Part shown: positions 1 through 12,154 of the stretch, in pieces
How the letters are laid out: the number at the start of each line of letters is the position of its first letter
How positions within the stretch are numbered: the first letter of the stretch is position 1
DNA from: Synaphobranchus kaupii
Taxonomy: Eukaryota > Chordata > Actinopteri > Anguilliformes > Synaphobranchidae
Assembly: GCA_029718625.1 (NCBI GenBank)
Contig: CM056376.1
Location: forward strand, 92,226,899 to 92,290,898
Direction of reading: 5' to 3'
Length of the DNA stretch: 64,000 nt
Position numbers and translations under genes: made by a program
The notes under the pieces: model-generated
The model's database searches: none
What the model was told of the DNA's origin: nothing
What the model saw: the letters and a program-made list of their open reading frames with translations, nothing else

Positions 1-706
1 TAATCTGCTCGCAGTATGTCCGTCCAACTCTGTATGCCGGCTGCAGTCAGAATCGTGTGGTCCCCAGTAGTGTGCCAGACAATGGCGAGCAACAGTGGTT
101 TGAAGAGTTTCAAGAACAGTTCAGCAGAACACAGCTCCCATCCTCCAGTCAAGCACCATTTTCAATGTGCTGAAGAATAGCCGAACTAATTTAAAAAAAC
201 AAGGTTATACACGCAATGCATCTGACAGTATGCCTGGGTTGAGCCGCTTGTGGTTTTAAAAGGAGTGCAGTGTTGAGTCTGTGCCCAAAAGAAATGGTTC
301 GCTTGTGCTCGCATGCTCTGGCCTGCTTAATCAGTACTTTACAAAATAGTAAAATAAACAAAAATCACAGCCTCCGGACAGCTGGGACCTCCCATTTCAG
401 AACTTATTGAATCTGCCTCGGTTGTGCTGCAGAATAACTATAGACATTATATTTCCGTTAAGTGTACCCAGGAATTCAAGCTGATGTCAGAAGTTTTTTT
501 GTGTCCACGCCGGCCTCAGAAGTGGTGGAAGAAGCACAATGGGACAGATTTTCAGGATGGGATTCCAAACATAAATATTGTGTCCGGGGGGGGGGGGGGT
601 TCTGACCTCTGTTCGATCTAGGGATAAAGGTATCGGATGAGGGCTGATACAGAGATGTGAGGAGAGGTGGTAGTTTTGGAGAATGAGAGAGAGAGATGGT
701 TTTAAC
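1..706. other. Non-coding, mostly unique sequence
   Basis: No gene or clear repeat family was recognised. The only notable features are a run of 14 G at about 586-599 and a short GA-rich patch near 685-696. Short open frames here show no family similarity that I recognise. Confidence 0.5.
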
Positions 707-918
707 TCATTTATTATAATAATGATAATGCCTTGCATTTGTATAGCGCCTTTCTCACCGGCCGGTGACTCAAAGCGCTTTCCAATGATGAGGGGGAAAC
801 TCGCCCCAACCACCACCAATGTGTAGCACACATGCAACGGCAGCCATTTTGTGCCAGAATGCTCACCACACATCAGCTGAGCTGGAGAGGGAGAGAAATA
901 TTTTTTAGCCAATTAAAC
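707..918. repeat. Dispersed fish repeat tail (non-LTR type, family unsure)
   Basis: The segment begins with an ATAATAATG-like simple stretch and contains 'TTGTATAGCGCCTTTCTC', then 'CAAAGCGCTTTCCAATGATG' and 'CACCAATGTGTAGCAC'. This arrangement resembles a very common dispersed fish repeat that is usually the 3' tail of a retroelement. The call rests on memory of the motif order; orientation and exact family are uncertain. Confidence 0.4.
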
Positions 919-2100
919 TGGTTTTATGGTTGCTGACCTTTGCCCGAGTGATGGATCTGTCCTTAAATGAGTGTCAGTAAAGCTACCATGAATTCTCCTC
1001 ACCTCCCAGGGAATTGCACAAGCCTACTTGTGTTAAAATCACTCACAATCATAACTTGTACATGTAAATCAAACCCCAGGTGTCTGAAGGTGCTCTGAGG
1101 TCAGCCGTGAGTATTTGACCTGTGCTCCCAAATAGCGTTTTCACAGCATGCTGCAGAGATGCCCGTGTTTTTGCTGCAATGTCATGGGAATGTTACATGT
1201 TCATTCCACACCAAAGCTGTTTAAGGTAGAATCATTCTGGTTTATTGTTATTCCATTGTGACAGGACCACAGGCTTGAATGTGTGGACACTACTGCTGCT
1301 ATCTGCTACGGTAAAAATCCAGCAGTTTAATTCTACTGGTATGCGAAAGACAAGATGTGTGAACATTATTTATTGATAAAATAAAAAATTATCAATACCA
1401 CCAACTGTGTTTAATCACCAAGATCTGAATGTCAAAAGGACATGAAGGCTAAATGTCAAACTAACCACAATGCATTGGTCTGTGAGTCCCACTGTAACCG
1501 TATGTTGCGCATCCAAAACAAGTTTTTTATTTTCTTGCGCATTATTACTTCACGCCATTTGTCCTGCTTCGGCATTATTAACTCGTGCAGTGTGTGCCGT
1601 TCAACAGCAGGCATCTCAGAACAATGTTTTCAGGAGCTTGTGACAAGACACCACTCAGCCGTGATACAGCCAGCACCGCGACGTCAGCGACTCGCCGCTC
1701 AACCCAAACACTTTCGCCTGCCAGGACGAAACATGATCAGTGAGAGAGACAGCACTCCGCCCACCCCATCACATCCACTCACGCGGCATCTCTTCCACAA
1801 GGGACAAGCACGCTGAAAGTACACCACAGCGCACCGCAAAATACACACCAAACCATAATCACCCCCTTTTCCGCAAAATCTGGAAGCCACGGAACATAAT
1901 CTGTCTCCATTAAATATCCCCAAAGACAATACGGGAACGTGTTCAAAGTGGCTTTCTCGTGAAGACGTTACGTGCATGGCATTGAAGAATGGAAATTCCA
2001 TTGCGTTAATCATGCAGTTGAGCTGTTGTGAACTACTGCAAATGGTCATGAACCGTTCTCTAGTCCATGAATGCCCGACTGAGCCCGAGACCACGGCTGA
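919..2100. other. Non-coding sequence, nothing recognised
   Basis: No exon or repeat family was recognised. The open frame at about 1442-1816 and the opposing one at 1699-2094 are unsupported by any domain and look like chance frames. Confidence 0.45.
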
Positions 2101-2250
2101 AGGTTGATCCTGATAGGTGACGTTGAGGTTTGAGGATTACGGCTCAGGGTTGGGGTTGAGGGCTTGAGGCTTTAAGGTTGAGGCTGAGGGTTCAGTTTTA
2201 CGTTGAGGCAGAGGGCTGAGGGTTGTTGTTGAGGCTGAGAGGTTGAGGTT
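2101..2250. repeat. Degenerate GGTTGAGGCTGAGG minisatellite
   Basis: About ten imperfect copies of a GGTTGAGG / GGCTGAGGG unit follow one another, with spacing of roughly 12-16 bases. The strand is strongly purine-rich (G and A). No coding role is apparent. Confidence 0.7.
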
Positions 2251-2425
2251 TCTCCTCTCTGCTTCCTTCGTCATTTGATGTCTTTGCATTTAAATTGTTA
2301 ATTCTGTACTGAATGGAGAGAGTGTAGACAGCATTCTGATCTTTTTTTGTTGTTGTTGTCATTCTCCCATTTGCACATAAATTAGATCACCGGTATACTT
2401 TGGTTGATGACTCCACTACGGTAGC

Positions 2426-2463
2426 TGTGTGTGTGTGTGCGCGCGCGCGCGCGCGTGTGCGCA
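2426..2463. repeat. (GT)n(GC)n microsatellite
   Basis: An uninterrupted alternating purine-pyrimidine tract: GT repeats pass into nine GC dinucleotides and then GTGTGCGC. Such a tract is a microsatellite and, by its composition, a potential Z-DNA former. Open frames on both strands across it are artefacts of the repeat. Confidence 0.85.
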
Positions 2464-4292
2464 CAGGGAGGGGGCTAGGGTCACGATGCTGAAATATTTT
2501 CGGTTTGAAACTCCAATTGCAAAGCACTTATCTGATGTGACAGAGGAGAGACACTTTTGTTTTACTCTCAGGGAACACAGTGAGCATTGTGAACCAATGA
2601 CAAGGTCAAGAGCCAGTGACCATACCAATTGAAATATCAGCAATTCCCCACTTAATGTCCACACTGCCACACAACAAACTCTGGACTGCTTAATTAGATC
2701 CCTGAATAAGGCTATACCCCGAAATGGTATTCTAGACCATATCCAGCATCACACTGTGATTAAAAAAGAATGGACATGCAGTTAAATAAAAAAATGTGGA
2801 ACAGCCATGAGGAGTGTGGATGGGCCCAGCAGGGGGGTTAAGGACTCAATCCCAGGGGAGATTGGATAGGCGGGGGGTTAGGATGGGATTGTGTTCAGGA
2901 TTCAACCCAGGGGAGTCCATGCTGACCTTCAGGCTGCTCTAGGGCTCCATTTACATCTTGCATTAAAAAAGACATCCAGATATGATCTGACAGAAATACG
3001 ATCACAGGCCGCGCACAGGCCGTTTACACCTGATATCATATGCGGCCCAAATATGTCTCTGCTGTCTGCACGTGATCAGCTTTCACATACCTGGCCACTA
3101 TGCAAATGGGCTAAACAAGTAGTTCACCCTCTAGCAAAACAGCTGGACATTACAATCTCAATAATACAGTTTTTACAAAAATAATCTTTCTGGGGTTAGT
3201 GCATGGATGAGATATAATCTGGACTGTGTCACTGCCTACTGTGGCTGATTGACAGTGTGAAGGGGAAGCGTAATCCCCCGAAAGGCAAAGCGATGTTGGA
3301 GAGGGTACAGTTGACAGGGCTCAGCGCCCTCTAGCAACCCCCACTGGTCGATCAGGCATCTGCAAGTCCGCCTGTTAAGCTGCTGAAGTGTCTTTCTCTC
3401 ACTCATCTCTGTGCAAGGAGTAGCTGGCACCATGTGCTTCACATGAGAGCATGTGCTTGTCTGCACTCTCCCGAATCAATAGCGCAGGTTCCAGGAATAA
3501 GGGCTGAGATATAAGATTAGGCATTGCAATTGGGGGCGAAAAAGAGCATTTATAAACTAGAAAGTAAATAAACACCTGTAGGCCTACGTCATTTGTGCTT
3601 AGCCATGTAATCTATATGGCCATGGTGCTATCCGGAGTAGTAAATACAAAAAGTGTCCATCCATGCACATGGAAATAATTTTATGGAGTGTTTTTTTCAC
3701 TGCATGTCAAAGTGCTACTTTTCAGCAGCATTTTCCCCCTGCTATTTCCATCACCCGCATCTGGCCCAGATGCCAGCCTTTCACTCTTATTAGCAGGTTT
3801 GTCTCTGCACACTTTTACATCACGTTCTCAAGTATTCATGTCAACCATATGCCTGCTGTTTATAGATACATCAATCTAAAGTGGAGTGCCCAGGGAAGAA
3901 ATTCTTGAGGCAAGCTTCCTAAATCCTATTGTGAAATCACTGTTTCCAAACATTTTTATTTACCCAGCTACATAGCTATATTTCGTGATGTTGAAGAACA
4001 ACTGTTTACTCAGAGAAGGATTAGCACTTCAAATTAGCTAGAAATATGCTAATGTTAGCTAGCTAGATAGTTGGGATTGACACTTCTTCAGTGTGATAAA
4101 CGTGTAATATAAATATAAAGATACTGTATATATTAGTATAAATATATCTGGAAATATGCATACACCCACATACTATCTGAGAATTTACTAGTACCTACCA
4201 TTTGCCATTTATGGTATAAACACACAATTTTACGATTGTATTCTTTCTCTCGTGACTTTTGATTGTATGAATGGGACAAGTGCTGTTACAAT
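2464..4292. other. Non-coding sequence, nothing recognised
   Basis: Ordinary AT-rich DNA. No exon, RNA gene or repeat family was recognised on either strand; short open frames (for example 2891-3184 and 3663-3908) carry no visible domain. Confidence 0.45.
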
Positions 4293-4910
4293 GGGCCTCA
4301 TTTATCTATACGATCGTAACAATTAGCGTATATTTGAGCGTACCAACTTGCGTACAAAAATCTCATGTGCGATTCATCAAACTTGCTTAATTCGCTGTCG
4401 TCGTCTTCTATCACCCCTTCTGCGTCCACTTACCCAATGAGCTCCCCCATCCTCTCATCTGCAAGTGAGAGGCCCAGGATGCCCTTTCCTCCACCTGTAC
4501 CACAATAACTTTTTGTGAAGGGTTATGTTCTTTTATCTCAGCTTATGTTGTACACCACTACAAACAGTCCCATACTTTTTTCAGAAGCATTTCAATTTCA
4601 CCCTCACAAATTATTATTTTGCTTTCCTGTTGCCCGCCATGTCCTATAATACTGAGAAGACTGTATTGGCATGTGCGTTTTAAAAGAGGCGGTCTTGCCA
4701 AAATATGGTAGTAAATGGGCATGTGAGTATGGTAATTCATAATGCGCACGCGCTTCCTAATGTATGATCAGGTCTGATTTATCAACCTGCGAACACATTT
4801 ATGCTCAGAACAGTGGTTCACGCAAGTTTGATGAATCAAACATACGATTTGAAGTTGGTAGGTACGCAGATATATTCATATTTTTACAACCATATTGATA
4901 AATGAGGCCC
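4293..4910. mobile_element. MITE, GGGCCTCATTTATC-ended (PIF/Harbinger-like)
   Basis: The element starts GGGCCTCATTTATC and ends GATAAATGAGGCCC, a perfect 14-bp terminal inverted repeat. The subterminal parts are also imperfectly inverted, including CAACTTGCGTAC on the left and its counterpart near 4850 on the right. The interior (about 4395-4790) is clearly related to 7866-8330, so the two belong to one family. Inverted, the stretch near 4400-4460 could be a remnant of an acidic SANT/Myb-like reading frame, which hints at Harbinger origin, but no intact ORF remains. I could not find a convincing target duplication for this copy. Confidence 0.7.
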
Positions 4911-7018
4911 ACTGTGTGTATTTAATGACACTTATTTTGTGATGTCGCTTCCCATGACATCCAGTAGCCTGTGGCCTCACCCGCTGCACATTTTCCACTT
5001 GTTCCCAGGATACATGTATGCCATACATCTGCCTTGCTGAACAGTTTTTTCAATGCAATAAGTGAGCTTACTACATAGTAGCTACACGGACAGTTATTTG
5101 ATGGTTGGCTATGTCATAAGAGTTAGTGTCATGACGTGTCTTCAAGCTTCCTGAAAGCAGGTGCACCCCCTTCTGTGTTCATTCATGAATTTCTGCAGAA
5201 TCAGAAGTAGCTGTGTTTATGCGAAGATTTTGTTGCGGTGTTATCGCCCACAGATTTAGCGTCAGCCAATTTTTTTCTGTTCATTATTTTTCTCACTGTC
5301 TGCCCTTGCCCCACTTTGTCTACAGAAATGTGAGGTCTAGATATTCTATCTTCTGCAACCTCCACCCCCCCCCCCCCCCAAAACAAAAGTCTCCCATAGT
5401 CTCCCATAGTGGAGGCTCATTCATTGCTGTCTCATTCCCATTTCTAAACCTGTTATAAGGACTGCTTCTCCCAGTGATGGAGGCTAACAAGCAATACAGA
5501 CATCCAGTTCGGCTCCAGTATTCTGTGCCTGCTAGTACTTCCAGGTTCCAACTGAAAAAAGCCAACAGAAGAACCCCACATACAAAAAGGTGACCTACAG
5601 ATCTGGTATTGACAGATGCTTCAGTTAAATAAGATAAAATGACAAGGAATGTCATAGGCTTAGAGTTCCTTCAGCCCTGAACATCAATCACAATAAATCA
5701 CTTTCTTTGCAGGCCATTTAATATGCTGCTTTAAAGGTGCAATGCAGAACATATAGGTCCTATTTTAACATTTGCTGCATGATTGTGTTTTGTTGACCCG
5801 TGACCGTATTTGTGATGTTGTTAAAGGATTTAGACTGGGAAGGGCATTTTCACTGGATTTCTTCTAGCAATCATATTAGTGGTCGAATGTGTTTTCTTCT
5901 GACCATTATATAGAGCAGATACAAGTATTGTTGTAGGATCTTAATTTATTTATGTCAAGTCAGCAATGTTGAGTTGAACTGACAATTGCAAACACAGCTA
6001 AAGAGGATCGGTCTCATACAATTTCAGTCAATGTCATGCAGCTCTTCAGCTAATTTTTTATGGATGTCGGCTGAAAGGACATCATTACTTGACTTTTGTA
6101 TTTTCATCTTAATAGAACGAGATATGTCAGGAGGGGAAAAATCCCATTACAACAGTCTAGCTGTAAGCAAATCCTATCAGTTTGCAACCGTGGCTTCATC
6201 CAGGTGTAAACTCAGGTCAATCAGATCAACATGTAAATGTTGCAACATAATGTTATTTCCGACAGTTGTTATGCACTGTTATTATACAGAGTATAGCACT
6301 GTGAGCGTTTTTCTTTTGGGTGGCAAAGAATTACCAGGGGCCTCAAGATACATCATCACCCATTTCTCCATTCCATTAGTCTTTTTTTTCTCCCGCCGTT
6401 TATGAAGTGCGGTGTTACTGTACAGTACATTGCATTAAATGTCCCCACCTCCAGTGGCCTGTCACACGCCCCTTTCACAGTGCCAGTGCAGTCAGATACT
6501 AATGAAATCTCACACAGCCTTGACGACAATCTGATTGAAGCTGTTGGGAAAGAAAGGAACACACTACTGGGAGCTTTAGGTTGGGGAAACAGGTCTACAT
6601 TACATTATCAGAGCTGCTGTGTGTGGAGTAATTGCTCTCTATGGCCACCACATTTCACCACGTTACAGGGAAATATGGATCAACCTGGATTTAATTCTGC
6701 AGGTCTGGACCCAAATTTTAGTATTGGGATCTGATTTAGTTTGTGACAGTGTGAATGCTGCCAGATTAGTATTGTTACAAAAAAGACCGTCAGAAACAAA
6801 CATCATAGCAGGCAAGACACTCGATAGTGTTTGAACAACATACATAATAAATTATTGATATTAAACAATAACAGCACTAAATCTGATATGCTTAATTAGG
6901 TACTAAAAAAAAACATATCCTATCTCTGTTAAGCTGGAATCATTTATGACCATCTATTATCTACATCTTTGTGTAGTTTGGACAAACTAGAAGCCATTAA
7001 GACATGATAAAACATCTC
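4911..7018. other. Non-coding sequence with a poly-C run
   Basis: Apart from a C run at about 5365-5379 and a duplicated 'AGTCTCCCATAGT' next to it, nothing is recognised. Open frames at 5986-6405 and 6402-6734 lack domain features and flanking signals. Confidence 0.45.
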
Positions 7019-8416
7019 GGGCCTCATTTATCATTCATGCATACGTTCAAATCTGATCATAAAGTGTGCGTACGACCATTTTTATGCAAATTTCTGGATT
7101 TATCAAAATAAACATGGGTGTACAGTACGATCAAATCTCATGACAGCTCTTGATTTTGCATACACATTTTGCCAGTGGTGAGGCAGTGACATTGTGTGCA
7201 ATGAACAGCGAGGGCACAATAGTTGTGCAGCCTAAATAATGAAGAGAAAAAAAGAGCACGCAGAGTCAACAGGCGGAAAAACAAAAATGTGCTCTTTGGA
7301 AAACTGAGGTTATGTGAGCTTCTCCTTAAATGAGTAGCTGAGTAAATGAGATTTCACCTTAAATGAGTAGCTTATCATAAAAATAAATAACATCCAAGGT
7401 ATTCCATTTGTGAAAATATTAAATGCTGATCTGGGCAATATTTTGAAACGCATTTGACTTACGCATTTTGGATCTAGACTTAGGCATAGGCTAATTGGCA
7501 AAAAATTATATCTGAATAAGCTGATTTTTTATTTGACACCGCTATTAGTTGCTCATAACATGTAGCCTAAATGGAATGAAGTATGAGCTGGTTAAAATGA
7601 TTCAACCAGGAAATAGCCTCTGTATAAGGATTTATTGGAGACAGCCATATGAAAATAATTAGGCATCACCAGTTATGTTGTATGAATGATGTAAAAATGT
7701 AAAAAAAGATTCTTTTTTTTTTTTTTCTAAGAATGGCCAATCTTGCTTTAATAGCCTACAAACTCTGCAACCTGGCATGGAAGAATCTTTAATGCCTCCA
7801 GAGTAAGTGGGAAAAAAATGATGGCTGGGACTACTGCTAAGTCACTGGCTAAGTCACTACTGCCATCTTCTATCACCCCTTCCAGGGCCACTTTCCCAAT
7901 GAGCTCCCCCATCCTCTCATCTGCAGTTGAGAGGTCCGTGATGCCCTTTTCTCCACCTGTACCGCCATAACTTTTTTGTGGAGGGTTATTTTCTTTTCAT
8001 TTTTTTATCAGCTGTAGTTCGCTATTCAGAGGAAGCACTATTTACAGTCCTGGTTATCGTCTGCCACATAGCGGCTTTTGAGCTAGGCTGCACACCACTA
8101 ACGCTCCAAAAAGCACACGTTTATCTTCATGTTCATTCAGAAGCATTTAAATTTCACCCTAACAGAAAAATTCTTCTTTGCTCGCTATGGCCTATAAATA
8201 CTGATAAAATTGCATTTGCATGTGCAAATATGGCCTTGCCAAATATGGTAGTAAACGGGCGTGTTTGTATTGTAATTCGTAATGATGGCATGCACTTCCT
8301 AATATATGATCAAGTCTGATTTATCAACCTGCGAACACATTTACGAGATTATCGTATGCAAGTTGGTAGGCTCAAATATACACTAATTTTTACCACCATA
8401 TTGATAAATGAGGCCC
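7019..8416. mobile_element. Longer copy of the GGGCCTCATTTATC MITE family
   Basis: The left end is GGGCCTCATTTATC at 7019 and the right end is its inverse, ending at 8416. Both sides carry CTC (7016-7018 and 8417-8419), a plausible 3-bp target duplication of the PIF/Harbinger kind. The segment 7866-8330 matches the interior of the element at 4293-4910, while 7200-7850 is extra, so this copy is either less deleted or carries an insertion (it includes a T run near 7713). The open frame at 7978-8319 lies in the element and has no recognised domain. Confidence 0.65.
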
Positions 8417-9144
8417 CTCATTTTCTGTCTGTTTTTCCATTATGATTAGGACAAATGTCATAACTGTTCTTTATGGCTTCCTTAGTTTTACCATTATGGA
8501 GGAGGTTGGGGAAGTTATCTGTCAAATTAACTTCCAAAAGAAACTTTTTTGGCACAGTTGTAACGACATGCACGCACTATTTTCACGAGGGAACACAAAT
8601 TGCATAGTGGTGGCTCATTTCGACCACTCAATTCCCCATCTCCGCATTGCAATATCTCCCCAGATTCAAACCCATTAATGCACGATACGGATATTCTCAT
8701 AACTTTCCATCTCACCAAATCGTTTCAGAGAGGCAGAATGGAGATGTGCAGAGCCGCTTCTGTTCTGAAGCCTACAACCTGCTCGCAATCACATTTTATT
8801 TGCACAGGAAGATTTAGAGAGCAACTGAACTCAGCGGAAGCCAGGAAGGCTGCCGGACAGAAAGCAACACCTCTCATCATCTTTACTGGAACTGTCACGT
8901 TGTTTGTGCAGAGCCCATATTCCGTAAAGGCAATCTTGCATTCCAGTGCCAGCTCTACTTTTCGTAATTATTCCATATGACCATACTTCTCATTGTAAAT
9001 GAAAACATTTATGGTGTTATTTAATGGCATTGCTTATTATATTTGTGTCTTATATGTCAATCAGACCTGGGTGACTTAATTACATACTTTAAATATTTTA
9101 ATTGTTAATATGCTGGTGCAAATGCTCCTGTAGATCCCTGTGAC
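8417..9144. other. Non-coding sequence, nothing recognised
   Basis: No exon or repeat was recognised. The open frame at 8600-8980 (126 codons) has no domain that I know and no clear splice context. Confidence 0.4.
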
Positions 9145-10030
9145 TGTCATGGTTTTCAACCCTGTTTCCCCATGCGGTCGTTTTCCTCGGTGGCCACGCG
9201 AGGGCGCCACCCTTTAGGTAGATGCTTGCTCCGCCCTGCTGAGTTGGGGGAGCTTCTGTTTAAGCGTTTACACCTGTGCTTAGTTACCTGAGAGACTTAT
9301 AAGCCTACCGTTTCCTTCGTTCGGGGCTTCGACATTAATTGTTTATACTGTGGTGTTATTGTTGGCTGTGAGTTCCCGTACCATTTTGGCTACTCGCCTA
9401 TTTTTAACGTCTCTTTATTGAGGCAGGGCTTATTTCTTACTGGCTTGGTAGTTGATTATCTCGTAGAAGTTTGGGACGTAAATCTCTGCTCTATTTTGCC
9501 TTTTTAGTGCTTTTTCTCCGTGTATGGAGTTTTTGGGCGATTCTGTTCGGAACATTAGTTCTGTTCGCCTTTTGGCACGTCTTCCCATAGGGAGATCGGG
9601 CGTTTCGCTTCTACTTAGTTCGTAGCTCGTAGAAGTATAGAGTAGTAGTTTCTCTGGTCCATTCTCGCCTGTTATTTGGTTTTCTTACTGAGAGACCTGG
9701 CGTTTTGCTTCTACTCAATTCCGTGTTACTGTGAGCCAGTAAGTAGCTTTGGTACGTATTTCCCTGTTTGGTCTCCTTCTCGTGGACTACGTTCCCCTTT
9801 GTTGTGAGTCAGGGTTTTATTTATATTGAGAGGCTGTCGTGCTATTTTGCGTTGGTCTTTGTTGCAGCTGTCCTCCGTCCTTTTTACCTACGGGACGGTT
9901 TTGTTTCGGAACTATTGTTCTGTTCGTTTTCCGGGTGTGTTTCTCCTTGTGTGGAGTTTGGGCGAGGTTGTGGACATGTTTGTGTGACTGCGCGTAGCAT
10001 GGTAACTTTAGCTCTCTGCTCCTTCACTTC

Positions 10031-10560
10031 GTTACATTCTTTTACTGAGAGGCTAGGGCGGTTGTTCCAATTTAAGTTTGCGTGAGTCTTTTGGATAGTA
10101 AGTTATGGGACGACGGTGCTCCGTCGGCTCACCTGTAAAATGTTTCTCCCTCCTGGAAGATCGGGTGTTTACCTCTTGTTTTCTGCATTAGACTGCTACT
10201 TATTAAACTAGCCGTGGGACGTTAAATCTCGGTTCCATTTCGCCTCGTTACATATTTATTTACTGAGAGGCTAGGGCGGTTGTTCCAATTTAAGCTTGCG
10301 TTAGTCTATGGATAGTAAAGTTATGGGACGACGGTGCTCCGTCGGCTCACCTGTAAAATGTTTCTCTCTCCTGGGAGATCGGGTGTTTACCCTCTTTGTT
10401 TTCTGCATTTGACTGCGAGCCTATTAATATCACCATGGAACGTTAAATCTCTTTTTCCTGTTCGCCTCGTTACATTTCCTCATAGAGAGGCAGGGCGTTT
10501 ATTTTCATTTAATCTCGCGTTGGTCTAGCCGGTAAATGTCCGGTGCTGCCTGTCCTGTTC
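10031..10560 (+). repeat. Tandem repeat of about 220 bp inside the solo LTR
   Basis: Units beginning GTTACAT..ACTGAGAGGC start at 10031, 10247 and 10469 (the last one partial), giving a period of 216-222 bases. Each full unit holds 'GGGCGGTTGTTCCAATTTAAG', 'GACGACGGTGCTCCGTCGGC' and 'CTGTAAAATGTTTCTC'. More diverged related blocks ('GGAAC..TGTTCTGTT..TTGGGCGA') recur near 9545, 9900 and 10595, so the whole LTR seems built by repeated local duplication. Confidence 0.75.
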
Positions 10561-10995
10561 GTTCCTTTTCGGTGCCTTTCTCCTTTCATGGAGTTTTGAC
10601 GATTTTGTTTGGAACTCATGTTCTGTTTCGTCTTTTGGCGCATGTCTTCCTGTAGGGAAGATTGGGCGATGCTGTGGACACGTTTGTGTGTGACCGCGAG
10701 TTTGAGAATAGCCTGGGAACGTTGGATCTGTTCCTTTCGCCTCCGCTATTACGATATCGTATTATTTTGTAGTGTTTCTAACTGTTTTATGTTTGTCTTT
10801 TCGCTACTCGCCCATTATTATGTGTCTCGTTACCGAGACAGGGCGCGTTTTATTTCTGGCTGTTCTGATCCCTGTCCTTACACTCTACTTAGCGTTTGAC
10901 AGTTAGCCGGTTAGTAGCGTCTGTAGTGGTGTTTGTTGTTCCTTGTCTTGTCTCCTCCCTTATCTGCGGGTATCCCGCCTTAGTGGCCTAAGGGC

Positions 10996-12116
10996 TTAAA
11001 GGATAAGTTCGCTATTTTGGACCTTGGACCCTATTTGCGGTCTGTCTTCCATGAACCTGACACATTGAGTCCATATTTTCGCTGATCGGTCCAGTATTGA
11101 GCTAGCTACAGATTTCCTGTAGGCTCTCACTGGGCTACAATAGAAGTCAACGGGGCAATTAGAAATGTTATGGAAAAACAACGATAAATGTGCTTTTATA
11201 GCTCAGTGTGTATTCTTACGGTCTCAGTATGCTCTCCTGTGAAATGTAGGCTATCGCAAACGCAAACCGAACGTTGAAACAACAGTTCCATTTGAAACTA
11301 TTTCTCCGACCGCACTACCTCGCACTGTAAACTTCCGCAGTCTAGCTACGTTGTAGAGAGGCCGCTTGAAAAGCAGTTGATCACAAATCCTGACCTCCCG
11401 TTGGAGTTTACTAGCTAGTAGCCCACAGCAGAACTATTTGTAACGCAGTGTTTGTAATCATCATTTGTGGTAATTTACATTACCTGCGCAACTTCAGCCT
11501 CTCTCTCTTCTCTTGCTCTCTTATCATCCATCTCTTGTAGTTCCGTGTCCGTGTATTCTGGCTCAAATCTGTAGCCAGTAACGTCAAAGTCAAAATCGAA
11601 TTCTTCGTCTTCGTAATCATTATAGTCATCCATCATCCAAGTTTTTTTGTGGAAATTGTAGCCTACGTTGCTGCAGGTAAACAAACGCAGACTGCTCACC
11701 TAGATAGTTTCGTAAACGGCCGGCACACCTTCCCGCTCCCCCACCCCCGACACATAGTACTCCGCGGGAGCAGCGAAAACAAGCAACAGAGAAATGCTTA
11801 CTTCCAAGCCATGCCAAGCACGTAAAAATGTTCGGATTGAGATACATTTCACAGGATAGCATACTGAGACCGGTAACAATACACCCTGAGCTTCCAGTCT
11901 CATTTATTGTACATGAAAGCACATTTATCGTTGTTTTTCCATAACATTTCTAATTGCCCCGTTGACTTCTATTGTAGCCCAGTGAGAGCCTACAGGAAAT
12001 CTGTAGCTAGCTCAATACTGGACCGATCAGCGAAAATATGGACTCAATGTGTCAGGTTCATGGAAGACAGACCGCAAATAGGGTCCAAGGTCCAAAATAG
12101 CGAACTTATCCTTTAA
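10996..12116. mobile_element. Non-autonomous Kolobok-like transposon, TTAA-flanked
   Basis: TTAA lies at both borders (10996-10999 and 12113-12116) and the element between them begins AGGATAAGTTCGCTATTTTG and ends with the exact inverse. The first ~195 bases on each side are nearly identical inverted repeats; a further inverted block (CAGTATGCT.TCCTGTGAAATGTA) lies at about 11225-11255 and 11845-11870. TTAA duplications and THAP-containing relatives are features of the Kolobok superfamily. The left end is shared, to about 11470, with the larger element starting at 62865, which carries a THAP exon. This copy is 1,113 bp and retains one exon-like segment on the minus strand. It is inserted in the solo LTR around it. 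Confidence 0.8.
11484..11636 (-). pseudogene. First exon resembling P2X7-intracellular-domain (P2RX7_C) family proteins
   Basis: Reading leftward, an ATG (two in a row, at 11636 and 11633) opens a 51-codon frame that is extremely acidic at the start (DDYNDYEDEEFDFDFD), continues with the motif GYRFEPEYTDTELQEMDD and then a charged helix-like stretch (KRAREEREAEVAQ). It ends at a consensus donor, CAG|GTAATG, at 11484/11483. The 'FEPEYT..EL' segment is, from memory, typical of the N-terminal part of fish and cnidarian proteins that carry a P2X-purinoceptor-7-like zinc domain and are often multicopy. No downstream exon is present in this shortened transposon, so it is a fragment. It reads from the right inverted repeat inwards. 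Family assignment is moderate; it could instead be an unrelated acidic exon. Confidence 0.5.
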
Positions 12117-12154
12117 TGAATCCCCTTGCTGCGTTTGGCTCCTCCTTCCTCACA

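Larger units (their letters stand above)
9145..12154 (+). mobile_element. Solo LTR of a Gypsy-type retrotransposon, split by a Kolobok-like element
   Basis: The segment begins TGTCATGG, the same start as the Ty3 LTR found at 31584 on the opposite strand. It is T-rich with no pol-like frame. After the nested transposon (11000-12112) it resumes with 'TGCTGCGTTTGGCTCC', closely resembling the terminal 'CTGCGTTTGGGTCC' of the second solo LTR at 36988, and it ends near CTCACA. Without the insertion it would be about 1.9 kb, long for an LTR, partly because of internal tandem repeats. No protein-coding region follows, so a solo LTR left by recombination is the simplest reading. The exact right end and the target duplication are uncertain. 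Confidence 0.6.

Noticed and set aside
1442..1816. 124-codon open frame
   Set aside because: No domain, overlapped by an equally long antisense frame, composition like surrounding DNA.
11700..11922. Two minus-strand frames within the Kolobok-like element
   Set aside because: They lie between the acidic exon and the right inverted repeat, lack domain features and overlap each other in different frames; probably 5' UTR or spacer.
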